Shown here: positions 21,869-30,803 of the stretch, piece after piece | How the letters are laid out: each line of letters begins with the position of its first letter | Position numbering within the stretch: position 1 is the first letter of the stretch | NCBI RefSeq assembly: GCF_029407905.1 | Contig: NC_073628.1 | Location: forward strand, 88,842,501-88,906,500 | Length of the DNA stretch: 64,000 bases | Direction of reading: 5' to 3' | From: Bubalus kerabau | Lineage: Eukaryota > Chordata > Mammalia > Artiodactyla > Bovidae | Program-made: the position numbers and the translations under genes | Notes under the pieces: model-generated | What the model was told of the DNA's origin: nothing | What the model saw: the letters and a program-made list of their open reading frames with translations, nothing else | Database searches by the model: none

Positions 21869-22336
21869 AACTCATTTGTCAGAGTGTAGTGGTGATTTTC
21901 ATCTATTCCCTCACTTAAATGTTTTTAAAGGCTCAAAACCCCCTTTAAAGAAATTTTATGTAGAACTTCAATTTATGAAATGGATAATGGATGCTGCTCC
22001 AGTGGGAGGGCAGAGAAAAGGGGAAGTTAGGGTGCCAGGTCAAATAAGGATGTCCAGCTAAATTTGAATTTCAGATAAACAATATTTTTTTTAGTATAAG
22101 TATGTCCAATGGTGTCCTTTTCTTTGTGTTTCCCTTTTATTATTCCCTTTTTCCTTCCTCTCCCACCATCTTTCTTCCCTCCTTTCTAACTTTTTTGCTT
22201 TCTTTTTGCTAAATCTGGCAAAGCTGGTTGACAACAACACACAGCTGTGCCCTCTCTACCTCCTCCTTTATTACCTGCTCTACTAAAATGCTCCTTGTTG
22301 CCCCAGGCCTGTTTGAACAAGGCCTTGCTTCTCTCC
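21869..22336. other. Unassigned, pyrimidine-rich part
   Basis: 22110-22200 is rich in T and C ('tttcttccctcctttctaac'). Nothing else recognised. Confidence 0.35.
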
Positions 22337-22527
22337 TGGCTTTCCCAGTGGCTCAGGGGTAAAGAATACGCCTGCAACACAGTAGACACGAGTTTGATCA
22401 AGTCAGGAAGAGCCCCTGGAGAAGGAAATGGTAACCCACTCCAGTATTCTGCCTGGGAAATCCCATGGGCAGAGGAGCCTGGCAAAGAGTTGGACATGAC
22501 ACGACTTAGCGACTAAACAACAACAAC
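22337..22527 (+). mobile_element. Bov-tA SINE with internal deletion
   Basis: Sense copy, 'ggctttcccagtggctcagg' to the 'actaaacaacaacaac' tail. The usual 'caggctacagtccatggggtcg' block is missing between 'ggagcctgg' and 'caaagagttgg' (near 22480). The frames over it are not genes. Confidence 0.92.
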
Positions 22528-23950
22528 CTCAGCAGGTTTCTAGGCTCAAATCTGTATTCACAGGGTTCCTCAATGGGAAACAGTTCAAGAGTGCCTCTGT
22601 CCCACAGTGCCTCCTAGTCATTTCCTGTGTTCTTAAATAAAAAGTTATCGAGGAGTAAAACTAAAGCTGGACTGAAGAATGAGCATAGAAAAGCAAAGCA
22701 GAGACATATTGGAAGTCTTTCAGTAGTCACCAATGCTAGATTATGGATTAAGTGCTGAAAAAATAAGCAACACATAGTGCTTGGAAAAAGTTCCAGTGCT
22801 TAAAAAAATTAAAGAAGGGAACAGTTAACAATCCTGTGCCATTAGAGTTTCTGACCAGTGTAGTGACTGATTCCTCACTGAGCACCTGAAAGATTCATTT
22901 TCACTCAAGGCAGAGATATGACTGTCTTCTCCCCACACCCCCACCACGGCCCAGTCCTCCCCCACAAAGCAACTCCACACAACACATCTCATATACTGAT
23001 CTCCCTCAATTTATGATGCAGTTACAACCTAATAATACCCTCTGAAGTTAAAAAAAAAATGTTAAAATTGCATTTAATACACCTAACCTATTGAACATCA
23101 TAGCTCAGCCGAACCATTCCTTAACTGTGTTCAGAGCACTTACATTAGCCTGCAGTTGGGCAAAATCATCTAATACAGAGTCTATTTTGTAGTAAAGTGT
23201 TGATTATCTCATGTAATTTACAAAATACTGGACTGAAAGTGAAACACAGAATGGTTGTGTGGGTATGGAATGGTTGTAAGTGTATCAGTTGTTTATACTT
23301 GTAGTCACAAGGCTAACTGAGATCAAGGATCAAAGACATAGCAGTCACCCAGGAAAAGATCAAAATTCAAAATCTGAAGCAGGATTTCTACTGAATGTGT
23401 ATCTCTTTTGCACCCATGTAAATTCAAAAAATTGTAAGTCAAACCCTCATAAGACCAGGACCATCTGTGTTAAGGTTCTGAGGACCACAGGTTCCTGGTG
23501 GACAAGGCAAGCATTGAGGTAACTCTGCTTGCTTTTCAGAAGTTTGGTTTCTTTGACCCTCTGACCACAATATTTTTGCAGAACAATGAGCACTTAAAAC
23601 AAAGAAAATCAGCACTGTTAAAACTGATATGATTGATTCTCTTCATTAGGGCAGGAATTTAAATTGCAGGCGGTTGAGGGTGGGGGGAAACTTCAGGCCA
23701 CTGTAAAATGGAAGTTGCCTTAGATCTGTGTCTCTGAAGATCATAAACATATGGGCACAGAAGAGCCTGAAGACTGTTGATTAAATATTCCTCCTTCAAC
23801 ACCGTGCCAATCTTCCCGAAGATTGTAATGAGTAGGAAATGTTTTATCTACTTGCTGACATCAAGCGTGAGCTCAAACATTCTGAAAAATGCTACCTAGG
23901 AGCAGTCCAACAACAGTTACTTTTGTTGGTTTAACTTTCCATATTCAAAG
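22528..23950. other. No recognised feature
   Basis: The left flank of the ERV insertion. An 80-codon frame (23280-23522) lacks any domain. The last four bases, AAAG (23947-23950), match the four bases following the ERV on its right. Confidence 0.4.
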
Positions 23951-24334
23951 TGTCGGGGGAGTTTGTAATTTCCTTGGTTCTGTCTCACCACAGCAAAAAT
24001 TTTAAGCAATGGACAGACCGGTGTTATAACTCAGTTTTATTGGCAAGCAAAGGAAAATACATCCTAGAGGTGTGAGGGCTGGCTGACCCAAAAGACAAAG
24101 AGAAGAGAGGCCCCAATCCTCTAGGCTTCCTCCTTTTATACTTTTGTCTCCTCCTTCCCTAACCCCGAGCCTGCCCTATGTAAACTGGGCTATCCAGGAA
24201 GGCTGTTTGTTTTACCTGAGGTCCTCACTCCAGTCCTTGGACTTTCCTTTGTTCTACTTTCTCAGGCTTTCCCCTTCTTTGTCTTTTAGCCACTGCCATT
24301 TTGGACTCCGTTTTCCAATTCTAATTACCTAACA
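23951..24334 (-). repeat. ERV LTR (inverted copy)
   Basis: Read on the minus strand, this 384-bp LTR starts TGTTAGGTAATTAG and ends CCCCCGACA. It has TATAAAAG at 24133-24140 (complement) and AATAAA at 24036-24041 (complement). A purine tract (agagaggaa) precedes it on the minus strand. It is about 10% different by eye from the LTR at 30804-31192, plus small indels. Confidence 0.85.
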
Positions 24335-24831
24335 TTCCTCTCTCAAGAGATGGGAGGCCCAATTTTTTGGGAGTAGGGGCATTGAGATCTCTCTGGTTAC
24401 TTCCTGCTGAACTGGGATGGCCTTCCCTTTTTGCTAGTCTCAAGCCTCAGAGTCCTTACAGTGGTGTCCATCTAAAGGTGAGTGATATTTTCCATGGTCA
24501 ACTGTAGTTTTATATATCCTTGTTGAACTGGCACTGCATGTTGTAGCCTGTTGACCTGGACAAAGACAAAATGGGTTAGATAATTGATAATACACAGAGC
24601 AATCATAATCAGCATCAGTATGGTGATAACAAGGATTAGTCAGGGCATTAACCAACTCCAAACTCCCCCTTGCCAGGAGAAGGATCCCCCAAAGAGAGAT
24701 TGTAGCCACCCTGAGAACTCTCCAGCTTGTTCTTTGAGATCCTGGAGGATCTGAAAGTTTCTAGACTTTCTTTAACTTAGCTAGAGGTATTTACCCATAA
24801 ACAACATGTCTCATTCAAGATGGCTCATATG
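24335..24831 (-). pseudogene. ERV env transmembrane (TM) remnant, inverted copy
   Basis: The minus strand encodes the C-terminal TM part: a Cys-Cys motif in the ectodomain near 24808, an amphipathic 'QILQDLKEQAGEFSGW' stretch, and a hydrophobic membrane anchor of about 25 residues ending 'IALCIINYLTHF'. A basic/polar tail follows, with a stop near 24510. One in-frame stop lies at the start of the anchor, with a frame change upstream. It matches 30286-30800 closely, and the match stops abruptly near 24831. SU and most of the TM ectodomain are absent, so it cannot act in fusion. Confidence 0.72.
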
Positions 24832-25438
24832 GTGCCATTTCTCGAATTTAACCCAGCTGAAACAACCTCTGCTTGGGCCCTGCAAGGCAGAGGCCAAGTG
24901 CAGCAGAAGCCCAACTCGGTGAAAGTTCCCATGGTGGAAGCACAACGCAAAGAAAACCCAGCGTAGTGGAAGTGACAAGAAGCCTACTGTGCTGGAAACT
25001 GGGACAGCAAAAAGTAACTCAGCAGAAAGCTCATGTGGCTCAGATTCTAGGAGACCTTCAGTTAGCTTAGGAAGCCCTCACTCCTATGGCTGGAAGGACA
25101 TATGGCTAACAAAGTCTTAATTTCTTTACAAACTCTTGTTTCTTGTTTCCTCAAACCCGCTGTGAACAGGCGAGCAGCAGTGGGTGCCCTAGCGTGCCCC
25201 AAAGGCTCCACTGTCTGCAGCGCCCTAGTAGCTGTTGCCCAAGCGGGTGGGGTTCTTCTGTCCTTAATCTTCTTTGTGCTAAGGATCAGGTCAATGAGAA
25301 CTGTGAGCACAGGTCAGGTATTTAGCAGATTTTCTGGCAGATTATGAAGGGGATTCCTCGGCATGCTTTTCCCACTGCTTTTTCCTCCCATCCTTCAGCT
25401 CCTCCCTCTTGGGACTTGGGCCCGGCCAGTACCCCTAT
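24832..25438. other. Unassigned ERV-internal or captured sequence
   Basis: Beyond the break in TM homology, no retroviral domain is recognised on either strand. The piece lies between the inverted TM and the second LTR-like segment. It could be leader or gag of another ERV, or genomic sequence. Frames at 25062-25310 and 25102-25347 show no motif. Confidence 0.35.
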
Positions 25439-25899
25439 TGCCTGGCTTCGGGACCTAATGAAGCTCAGGTTCTTGATGTCTCATTGAAAAACATTCAGTG
25501 AGAGACACAGCAACAGGTAAGAGGTGGACTTGTTTGGATTCAGAGAGAAGCACATTCCACAGGGTGTAAGCCATTGCAGAGGGTGAGTTCGGTGGCCATG
25601 GAATATGATGTGGTTAGTTTTTGTGAGCTGGGTGATTTCATATGCTAATGAGTGGGAGGATCATCCCAACAATCGGGGAACCACCCACTCCTTGGTGCCT
25701 TGGAACTGTCCTGGCACCTCTGGGTGTGTCGTTTAGCTTGCAGATTGAGGATCAAGGTTTAATTGAATTTGACTTGTCATCTTGGACCCATTTGATTTGA
25801 ATAGGCTCATATTATGCTCTTGGGCTATGTCATTCTTTCAAAAGTTGTGCTCATGCTTTTCTCCTGAGCCCCGTCCAGGCCCACAACGTTGCCTCTACA
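25439..25899 (-). repeat. Candidate LTR of a second ERV family
   Basis: On the minus strand this ~460-bp segment starts TGTAGAGGCAACG and ends CGAAGCCAGGCA. It has a poly(A)-region-like 'ctctctgaatccaaacaag' followed by a U5-like 'gttgctgtgtctctcactg'. It differs from the LTRs at 23951 and 30804. Boundaries rest on TG...CA ends only; no TSD or clear primer binding site was found. Confidence 0.45.
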
Positions 25900-26647
25900 A
25901 TCTTCTGGAGGGACAACCAAAAAATAGCTGGCCTTTGGGAGAGAAATGCTGGATAATATCCAATCTCTCTAGATAGTCAGGCCTTCATCTTCCATGTTTC
26001 CTACAATATGTGCAACAACAGCATCTCTCAGTGAACCTGCTAGGACGGGTGATAGGCACACAATGCCTGCTAGAAGTCCGTCCGTTGGCATCCCTTTAAG
26101 GGCATTGGGCTTGCAGGGATAGTTTGCCACTTTGGGAGTTAGCCCTGCAGGCCGTTTGGGCCCAAACTCTTACCACCCTTTTCCTAAAGTTATGAACATA
26201 CCCCTGGATCAAATCTCCACTCCACTTTTATGGAACATCTGGTTTGTTGCCTCTTATCAATTTGTTCTTAAGCCACTTACTAACTCCTACAACCAGGACC
26301 CTGCTCCCTTGTAGGCAACATCACTCCACTCTGCTTATTATTAAAATACTGTTAATGCCCCTAATAGGACCATATAACCCACTTCTTTGTCATTACTTCC
26401 ATTATTATCTAAAGTGGGTCTATGACAATGAAATGTTTACCATTGGAAACACCCTAAACTGCTCTTAGGGAGGACTAGGGGAGGAAATCAGTGACTTACA
26501 TTCCCTCAGAGCAATAAGAGGATAAGGCTTATGACTATTTCACCAGGTTCCCAGTCTCAGGGCACAGGCTTGGATTGCTTTATATCATGGTATCTATTCC
26601 CATCCACGGTGGACAAACCAGCAATGAGTTAAGATTACAATACCTTA
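25900..26647. other. Unassigned ERV-internal-like sequence
   Basis: Short frames (26132-26314, 26244-26468) contain hydrophobic runs but no motif I can place in gag, pol or env. It may be degenerate env or leader of one of the two ERV families. Confidence 0.35.
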
Positions 26648-26934
26648 ATCCTACCCAGTACTGGTCATGCTGAAGACCAGGGGGATACCCAACTCCAGAC
26701 TGGGGGTGCCAGGAGGTCAACCTGCCTTGACCTGCCTAGGGATCCACTCCCTGGGAGGTTGTCACACCTCAGTCTGCTCAGGAATCCACCAGTCCAGGAG
26801 TCCCAGGAGGTTGACATGCCTCGACCTGCCCGGGGATTCCATCTCTAGGAGGCTGTCATGCCTCAGCTTGCCTGGGATCTTCACCCTGACCTGGGGACCC
26901 CCAGCTCTCAGGTTGCAACAGTACTGGGTAGGAT
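26648..26934. repeat. Four ~47-bp repeats between 16-bp inverted repeats
   Basis: Four imperfect copies of a ~46-47 bp unit (aggaggt...gacctgcc...ggatccac type) start near 26710, 26753, 26804 and 26848, giving a 94-bp higher-order period. The block is bracketed by perfect inverted repeats, ATCCTACCCAGTACTG (26648-26663) and its complement (26919-26934). A 90-codon frame (26667-26936) reads through but has no known domain. It lies directly upstream of gag. Confidence 0.75.
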
Positions 26935-26971
26935 AAGCTTCAGAAAGACTCACCCCTAAGGAAGCCCACCC

Positions 26972-27569
26972 ATGGAAATAGAAGGAAGCCTATTAGCTGT
27001 GGGACTATGCCAGGTCTCAGCAATAACTCAGGAGTCTAATGAGAACCCCATTGCCTTTCTGGAAAGGCTAAGAGGCCCTCCAAAAGTTTACCAATCTGGG
27101 CTTAGACTTTTACAAGGGACAGGTGATTTTAAAGGACAAATTCCTGTCCCAATGTGCATCAGACATCAGGATAAAGTTACAACAGCTACAGCAGCAGGAC
27201 CCTGCTGCCTCTTCAGATGAGATGGTCCAGACAGCCACCAATACCTTTTATAGCAGAGAACAGGAGAGGGAGGCCAAGGCCCAGGAAAGGGAGAAAAGGA
27301 AAGAGACAAGTCATGCCCAGATGCTGGCCGCCCTCCAGGGAAGCCCTATGGCAAACCCCGAGTCTTTAAAGGACAAGGCACTAACCAAATGCCTAATCTG
27401 TAGACAGGTGGGACATTGGGCCAAAGAGTGTCCAAACCGTGACAAGTCTCTTAAAATGGCTTGCTACAAATGCCATCAATTGGGACATTGGGCGGCACCC
27501 TGCCCTCGGGACCCAAGAGCCTCAAGGTCAAGCACCAAGCCTTCCCTCACGATGGTTCAACAGGACTGA
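26972..27569 (+). pseudogene. gag: ERV gag: capsid C-terminus and nucleocapsid
   Basis: The capsid part 'ITQESNENPIAFLERLR' lies in one frame to about 27071. A one-base shift then leads into the frame of 27123-27569, with a capsid C-terminal block ('LSQCASDIRIKLQQLQQQDP'), a charged linker ('EREAKAQEREKRKE'), and two CCHC zinc knuckles (CLICRQVGHWAKEC near residue 89 and CYKCHQLGHWAAPC near 113). Matrix and N-terminal capsid are not visible. Gag packages RNA and builds the virion shell. Murine-type gammaretroviruses have one knuckle; two occur in other class I lineages. It ends in TGA at 27567-27569. Confidence 0.88.
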
Positions 27570-27858
27570 AGTGGCCCACTCACGCCAGCCCGCCTGTCAC
27601 AGATGAACATCATGGGGCTGGAGCCAAGGGTGCAATTGGATATAGCAGGTAGGTCCAAGAATTTCTTTGTTGACACAGGAGCTACATACTCTGTTGTGTC
27701 CTTCTACTCTGGAGCCTTCTCCTCCCAAACCTATACTATTTTGGGTGCTACAGGAAGAACTACAAAAAAATTCACCTGAGCACTTCTTTGTTGCTGGGAT
27801 GGACAAATATTTCCCCACCAGTTTCTGATGGTCCCTGAGTGTCCTACTTCCTTATTGG
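27570..27858 (+). pseudogene. pro: ERV aspartic protease
   Basis: This directly follows the gag TGA in the same frame. It has the catalytic core 'FFVDTGATYSVV' (Asp at 27672), a flap-region glycine stretch 'LGATGR', and the late 'SLLGKNL' helix. An in-frame TGA at about 27777 interrupts it. A retroviral protease dimer cleaves Gag-Pol. Same-frame continuation after a stop is the gammaretroviral arrangement, in which readthrough of the gag stop makes Gag-Pol. The normal link to RT is broken by a deletion near 27860. Confidence 0.85.
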
Positions 27859-27879
27859 GAAAAAATCTTTCCCTGCCTA

Positions 27880-28150
27880 TGAAATCTTGCAGCTATTGCA
27901 GTCATAATAGAAGATACTTTAAAACTTTCTCGGGGGCAAACTATTTTACCAGCCACCAAGTGAAACAACTCCTAAATGGAAGAGGCCATATGGATGTCTG
28001 ATCAAAGGATCCTTAGATATCAAGTAGTGCTGATGGAAAATCCAGGCCTAACTATGTCCCTTTGTGAGGTTCTTAACCCAGCTAGCCTCCTTCTTACCCC
28101 TGAGGGCTCTTTCCCCTTTCGGTCTTGCCTAGAAACCTTGGATCACTGAA
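27880..28150 (+). pseudogene. pol: ERV RT connection domain only
   Basis: What follows protease is the connection part of RT ('KLSRGQTILPA', 'WMSDQRILRYQVVLMENPGL', 'EVLNPASLLLTPEG'). The fingers and palm with the catalytic YxDD motif are absent, so about 1.2 kb or more has been lost. Stops and a frameshift (27960-27985) also occur. There can be no polymerase activity. Confidence 0.78.
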
Positions 28151-28189
28151 CAAAACCCTGAGAGGGATTGCCAGAAGATCCTCTGACTA

Positions 28190-28620
28190 ATCCAGAGTAA
28201 ATCTGGTACACTGATGGAAGCAGCTTTGTCTTGGATGGAAAAAGAAGAGCTGGGTATGCAGTAGTTTCCAATTTTGAGACAATAGAGGTTAAACCTTTGC
28301 CACCAGGTACTTCTGCCCAATTAGTTAAGCTCATAGCCCTGACTTGAGCTGGGAAAAGGAAAAAGAGTAGCCATTTACATTGACTCCAAGTATGCCTTTC
28401 TGGTGCTACATGCACATGTTTCTATTTGGAAAGAAAGAGGCCACTTGACCACCCGAGGGTCCCCAATCAAATATGGTGATCAAATCCTTAGGCTCTTGGA
28501 AGCAGTTCATCTGCCCACTGAGGTTTCAGTCTCTCATTGTAAAGGACACCAAAAAGGGAGTGTGGAAGTGGCAGTTGATCAGGCAGCTAAGAGAGCAGCA
28601 TTACAGAACAATGACCTAAT
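28190..28620 (+). pseudogene. pol: ERV RNase H domain
   Basis: Motifs in order: 'WYTDGSSFVLDGKRRAGYAVV' (Asp codon at 28213), 'TSAQLVKLIALT' where the catalytic Glu is expected (here Lys, AAG at 28327), a 'DSKYAFLVLHAH' region, and 'HCKGHQKGSVEVAVDQAAKRAA' with the last Asp. A stop (TGA near 28345) and a frame change separate the halves. RNase H removes the RNA strand during reverse transcription; the missing Glu and the breaks make it inactive. Confidence 0.85.
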
Positions 28621-29414
28621 AGGAGTTGCCACTTTAGTTCCACAGACTAATTGCCAGAAACTCCTTTATATACTGAAGGTGAGACTTAAAGCTAAGAGTG
28701 AGGGCTTTCAAGAAGATCATATGGGGTGGTTCGAAAAGGAGGGACTCCTTTTTCTGCCTGGGAACTCCAGTGGAAATTGATTAACTCCTTACATGCTGCC
28801 ACTCATTTAGGGAAGAAGGCCTTCCAAAGATTACTAAAAAGGTCCTTCAGAGGAACAGGGCTCCAAACAACTATAAGGCAAGTGGTCTCCTCTTGTCCCA
28901 CTTGTCAATTAAACAACCCCCAAGGAGCTCAAAGACCCCAGCTGGCCCAACCAGTCCAATGACATGGGACCTACTCAGGAGAGGACTGGCAGATGAACTT
29001 CACCCAGATGCCAGTTTCTCAGGGGTATAAATATCTATTAGTCATGATAGATACATTCACAGGATAGATTGTAGTCTTTCCCACCCGGACTAAGAAGGCT
29101 GAGGAGGTGGTAAAAACAAACAAACAAACAAAAAACAAACAAAAAAACCCTGCTCCGTGAAGTCATTCCAAGATTTGGTCTACCCAGGTCATTACAAAGT
29201 GACAATGGTACATCATTTACTTCTAAGGTCACCCGAGGGGTCTCGAAAGCATTGGGCATTACTTATTATCTCCATTGTGCCTGGAGGCCTCAGTCTTCAG
29301 GAAAAGTAGAAAGAGTCAACCAATTCTTAAAATCAGTGATAAAAAAGATAACCCAGGAGACAACCCTGGGACAGAAGGAGGCTTTACCAACAGCTCTCCT
29401 CTGCACCCATATTG
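28621..29414 (+). pseudogene. pol: ERV integrase, N-terminal and catalytic core
   Basis: The HHCC zinc domain shows as 'LHAATHLGKKAFQ' and 'SCPTCQLNNPQ' (28789-28910). In the core, the three DDE residues are visible: Asp in 'VMIDTFTG' (29050), Asp in 'LQSDNGTSF' (29201) and Glu in 'SSGKVERVNQ' (29309). They are spread over several frames. There is a stop at 29065 and an (AAAC)n expansion at 29112-29147. Integrase joins viral DNA ends to the host chromosome. Reading is interrupted at 29414 by a Bov-A2 SINE. Confidence 0.87.
29112..29147 (+). repeat. (AAAC)n microsatellite inside integrase
   Basis: Repeated AAAC/AAAAC units split the integrase core between 'KKAEEVVK' and 'REVIPRFG' and shift the frame. 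It is a simple repeat grown in a coding remnant. Confidence 0.88.
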
Positions 29415-29691
29415 GGAGAAGGCAATGGCACCCCACTCCAGTACTCTTGCCTGGAAAATCCCAAGGATGGAGGAGCCTGGTGGGCAGCAGTCCATGGGGT
29501 CACTAAGAGCCGGATACGACTGAGTGACTTCACTTTCACTTTTCACTTTCATGCATTGGAGAAGGAAATGGCAACGCACTCCAGTGTTCTTGCCTGGAGA
29601 ATCCCAGGGACGGGGGAGCCTGGTAGGCTTCCGTCTATGGAGTTGCATGGAGTCGGACATGACTGAAGCAACTTAGCAACAGCAGCAGCAG
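29415..29691 (+). mobile_element. Bov-A2 SINE (two BovA units) in integrase
   Basis: Two BovA units are joined by 'tcactttcacttttcacttt', with a (CAG)n end. The TSD is CACCCATATTG (29404-29414) / CACCCGTATTG (29692-29702); integrase reading continues after it in the expected residues. The insertion postdates the ERV. Confidence 0.95.
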
Positions 29692-30150
29692 CACCCGTAT
29701 TGCCCCTAAGGAACAGGTTGGTCTTAGTCCTTATGAGATCTTATATGGAAGACCTTTTGTTTATGTCAATGACCTCTTCCTAGATCCAGAGGCTCAGACC
29801 CTCTGTTCTTATACCATGGTCATTGGGCAATTCCAACAGGATACATTCTTGTGGGCTGTCAACCATGAACCAAAAAATTCTGAAGAGCCACCACTATATG
29901 CTCCAGGACTCAAGTCCTAATTAAAGTCTGGAAGGATGCGTCCCCAAAGGCTCAGCTCCAGCCCACATGGAAAGGCCTCTACCCTGTAATACTCTCTACC
30001 CACAGCAGTCAAGGTTCCACAACAGGAGTCCTGGATTCACTACTCACAAGTCAAGCTGTGGAAGAAAACAGAAGAGGACACTCAATCAACCTGTGAGCCC
30101 CTGGGAGATCTCAGATGCTTATTCAGAACTACAAATGAGTGCCATTCTAA
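29692..30150 (+). pseudogene. pol: ERV integrase, C-terminal part
   Basis: Continues the integrase with 'APKEQVGLSPYEILYGRPF' and, in another frame, the C-terminal 'TAVKVPQQESWIHYSQVK' block that in gammaretroviruses ends pol and overlaps the env start. Several stops and shifts are present. Confidence 0.8.
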
Positions 30151-30803
30151 TGAACATCCCCAAAATTAAGTTTCTAGGGATAAGATTTCTCAGGATAGCT
30201 CCAAAGAGCCAACACAGCTTGGCAGGGGTTGTACTCCAAAACAGACAAGAGATAGATCTCCTGATCCTGATCAAGGAGAGACTTGAGCCATCTTGAATGA
30301 GATGTGTTGGTTCTGGGTAAATACCTCCAGCTAAGTTAAAGAAAGTCTCACAGTCCTCAAGAATAGCATTCCAGATCCTACAGGATCTCAAAGAACGAGC
30401 TAGAGAGTTCTCAGGGTAGCTACAATCTCTCTTTGTGGGATCCTTCTCCTGGCAAGGGGGAATTTGGAGTTGGCTAATGCCCCTACTAATCCCTATATTC
30501 ACCATATTGATGCTGCTTATGATTGCTCCATGTATTATCAATTATCTAACTTGTTTTGTCTCTGTCCAGGTCAACAGGCTACAACATGCAGTGCCAGTTC
30601 AATAAGGATATATAAAACTACAGCTGACCACAGAAAATATCCCTTACCCTTAAATGGACACCACTGTAAGGACTCTGAGGCTTGAGACTAGCAAAAAGGG
30701 AAGGCCCAATGCCCCTCACCATCCCAGTTCAGCAGGAAATAGCCAGAGAGACCTTGACGCCCCTATTCCCAAAGAATTGGGCTTCCCATCTCTTGAGGAG
30801 GAA
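30151..30803 (+). pseudogene. env: ERV env TM remnant (SU missing)
   Basis: Only TM is left. The ectodomain heptad/immunosuppressive-type region lies at 30215-30296 ('LAGVVLQNRQEIDLL'), then a shift to 'EMCWFWVN', then (from about 30430) a hydrophobic anchor and a short tail ending at a stop near 30608. The usual Cys-Cys near 30310 is Cys-Trp here. Stops occur at about 30338 and 30418. Pol is joined nearly directly to TM, so SU has been deleted. A purine tract (gaggaggaa) ends at 30803. A 73-codon frame at 30464-30685 is a shadow. Confidence 0.78.

Noticed and set aside
24440..24709. 89-codon minus frame rich in Cys, looking like a secreted peptide
   Set aside because: It is an alternative frame of the inverted env TM; the true frame encodes the membrane anchor. 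The sense copy at 30464-30685 shows the same shadow.
27777..27779. In-frame TGA in protease as a selenocysteine codon
   Set aside because: No selenocysteine insertion element is visible, and the surrounding ERV has many ordinary lesions; CGA-to-TGA decay is simpler.
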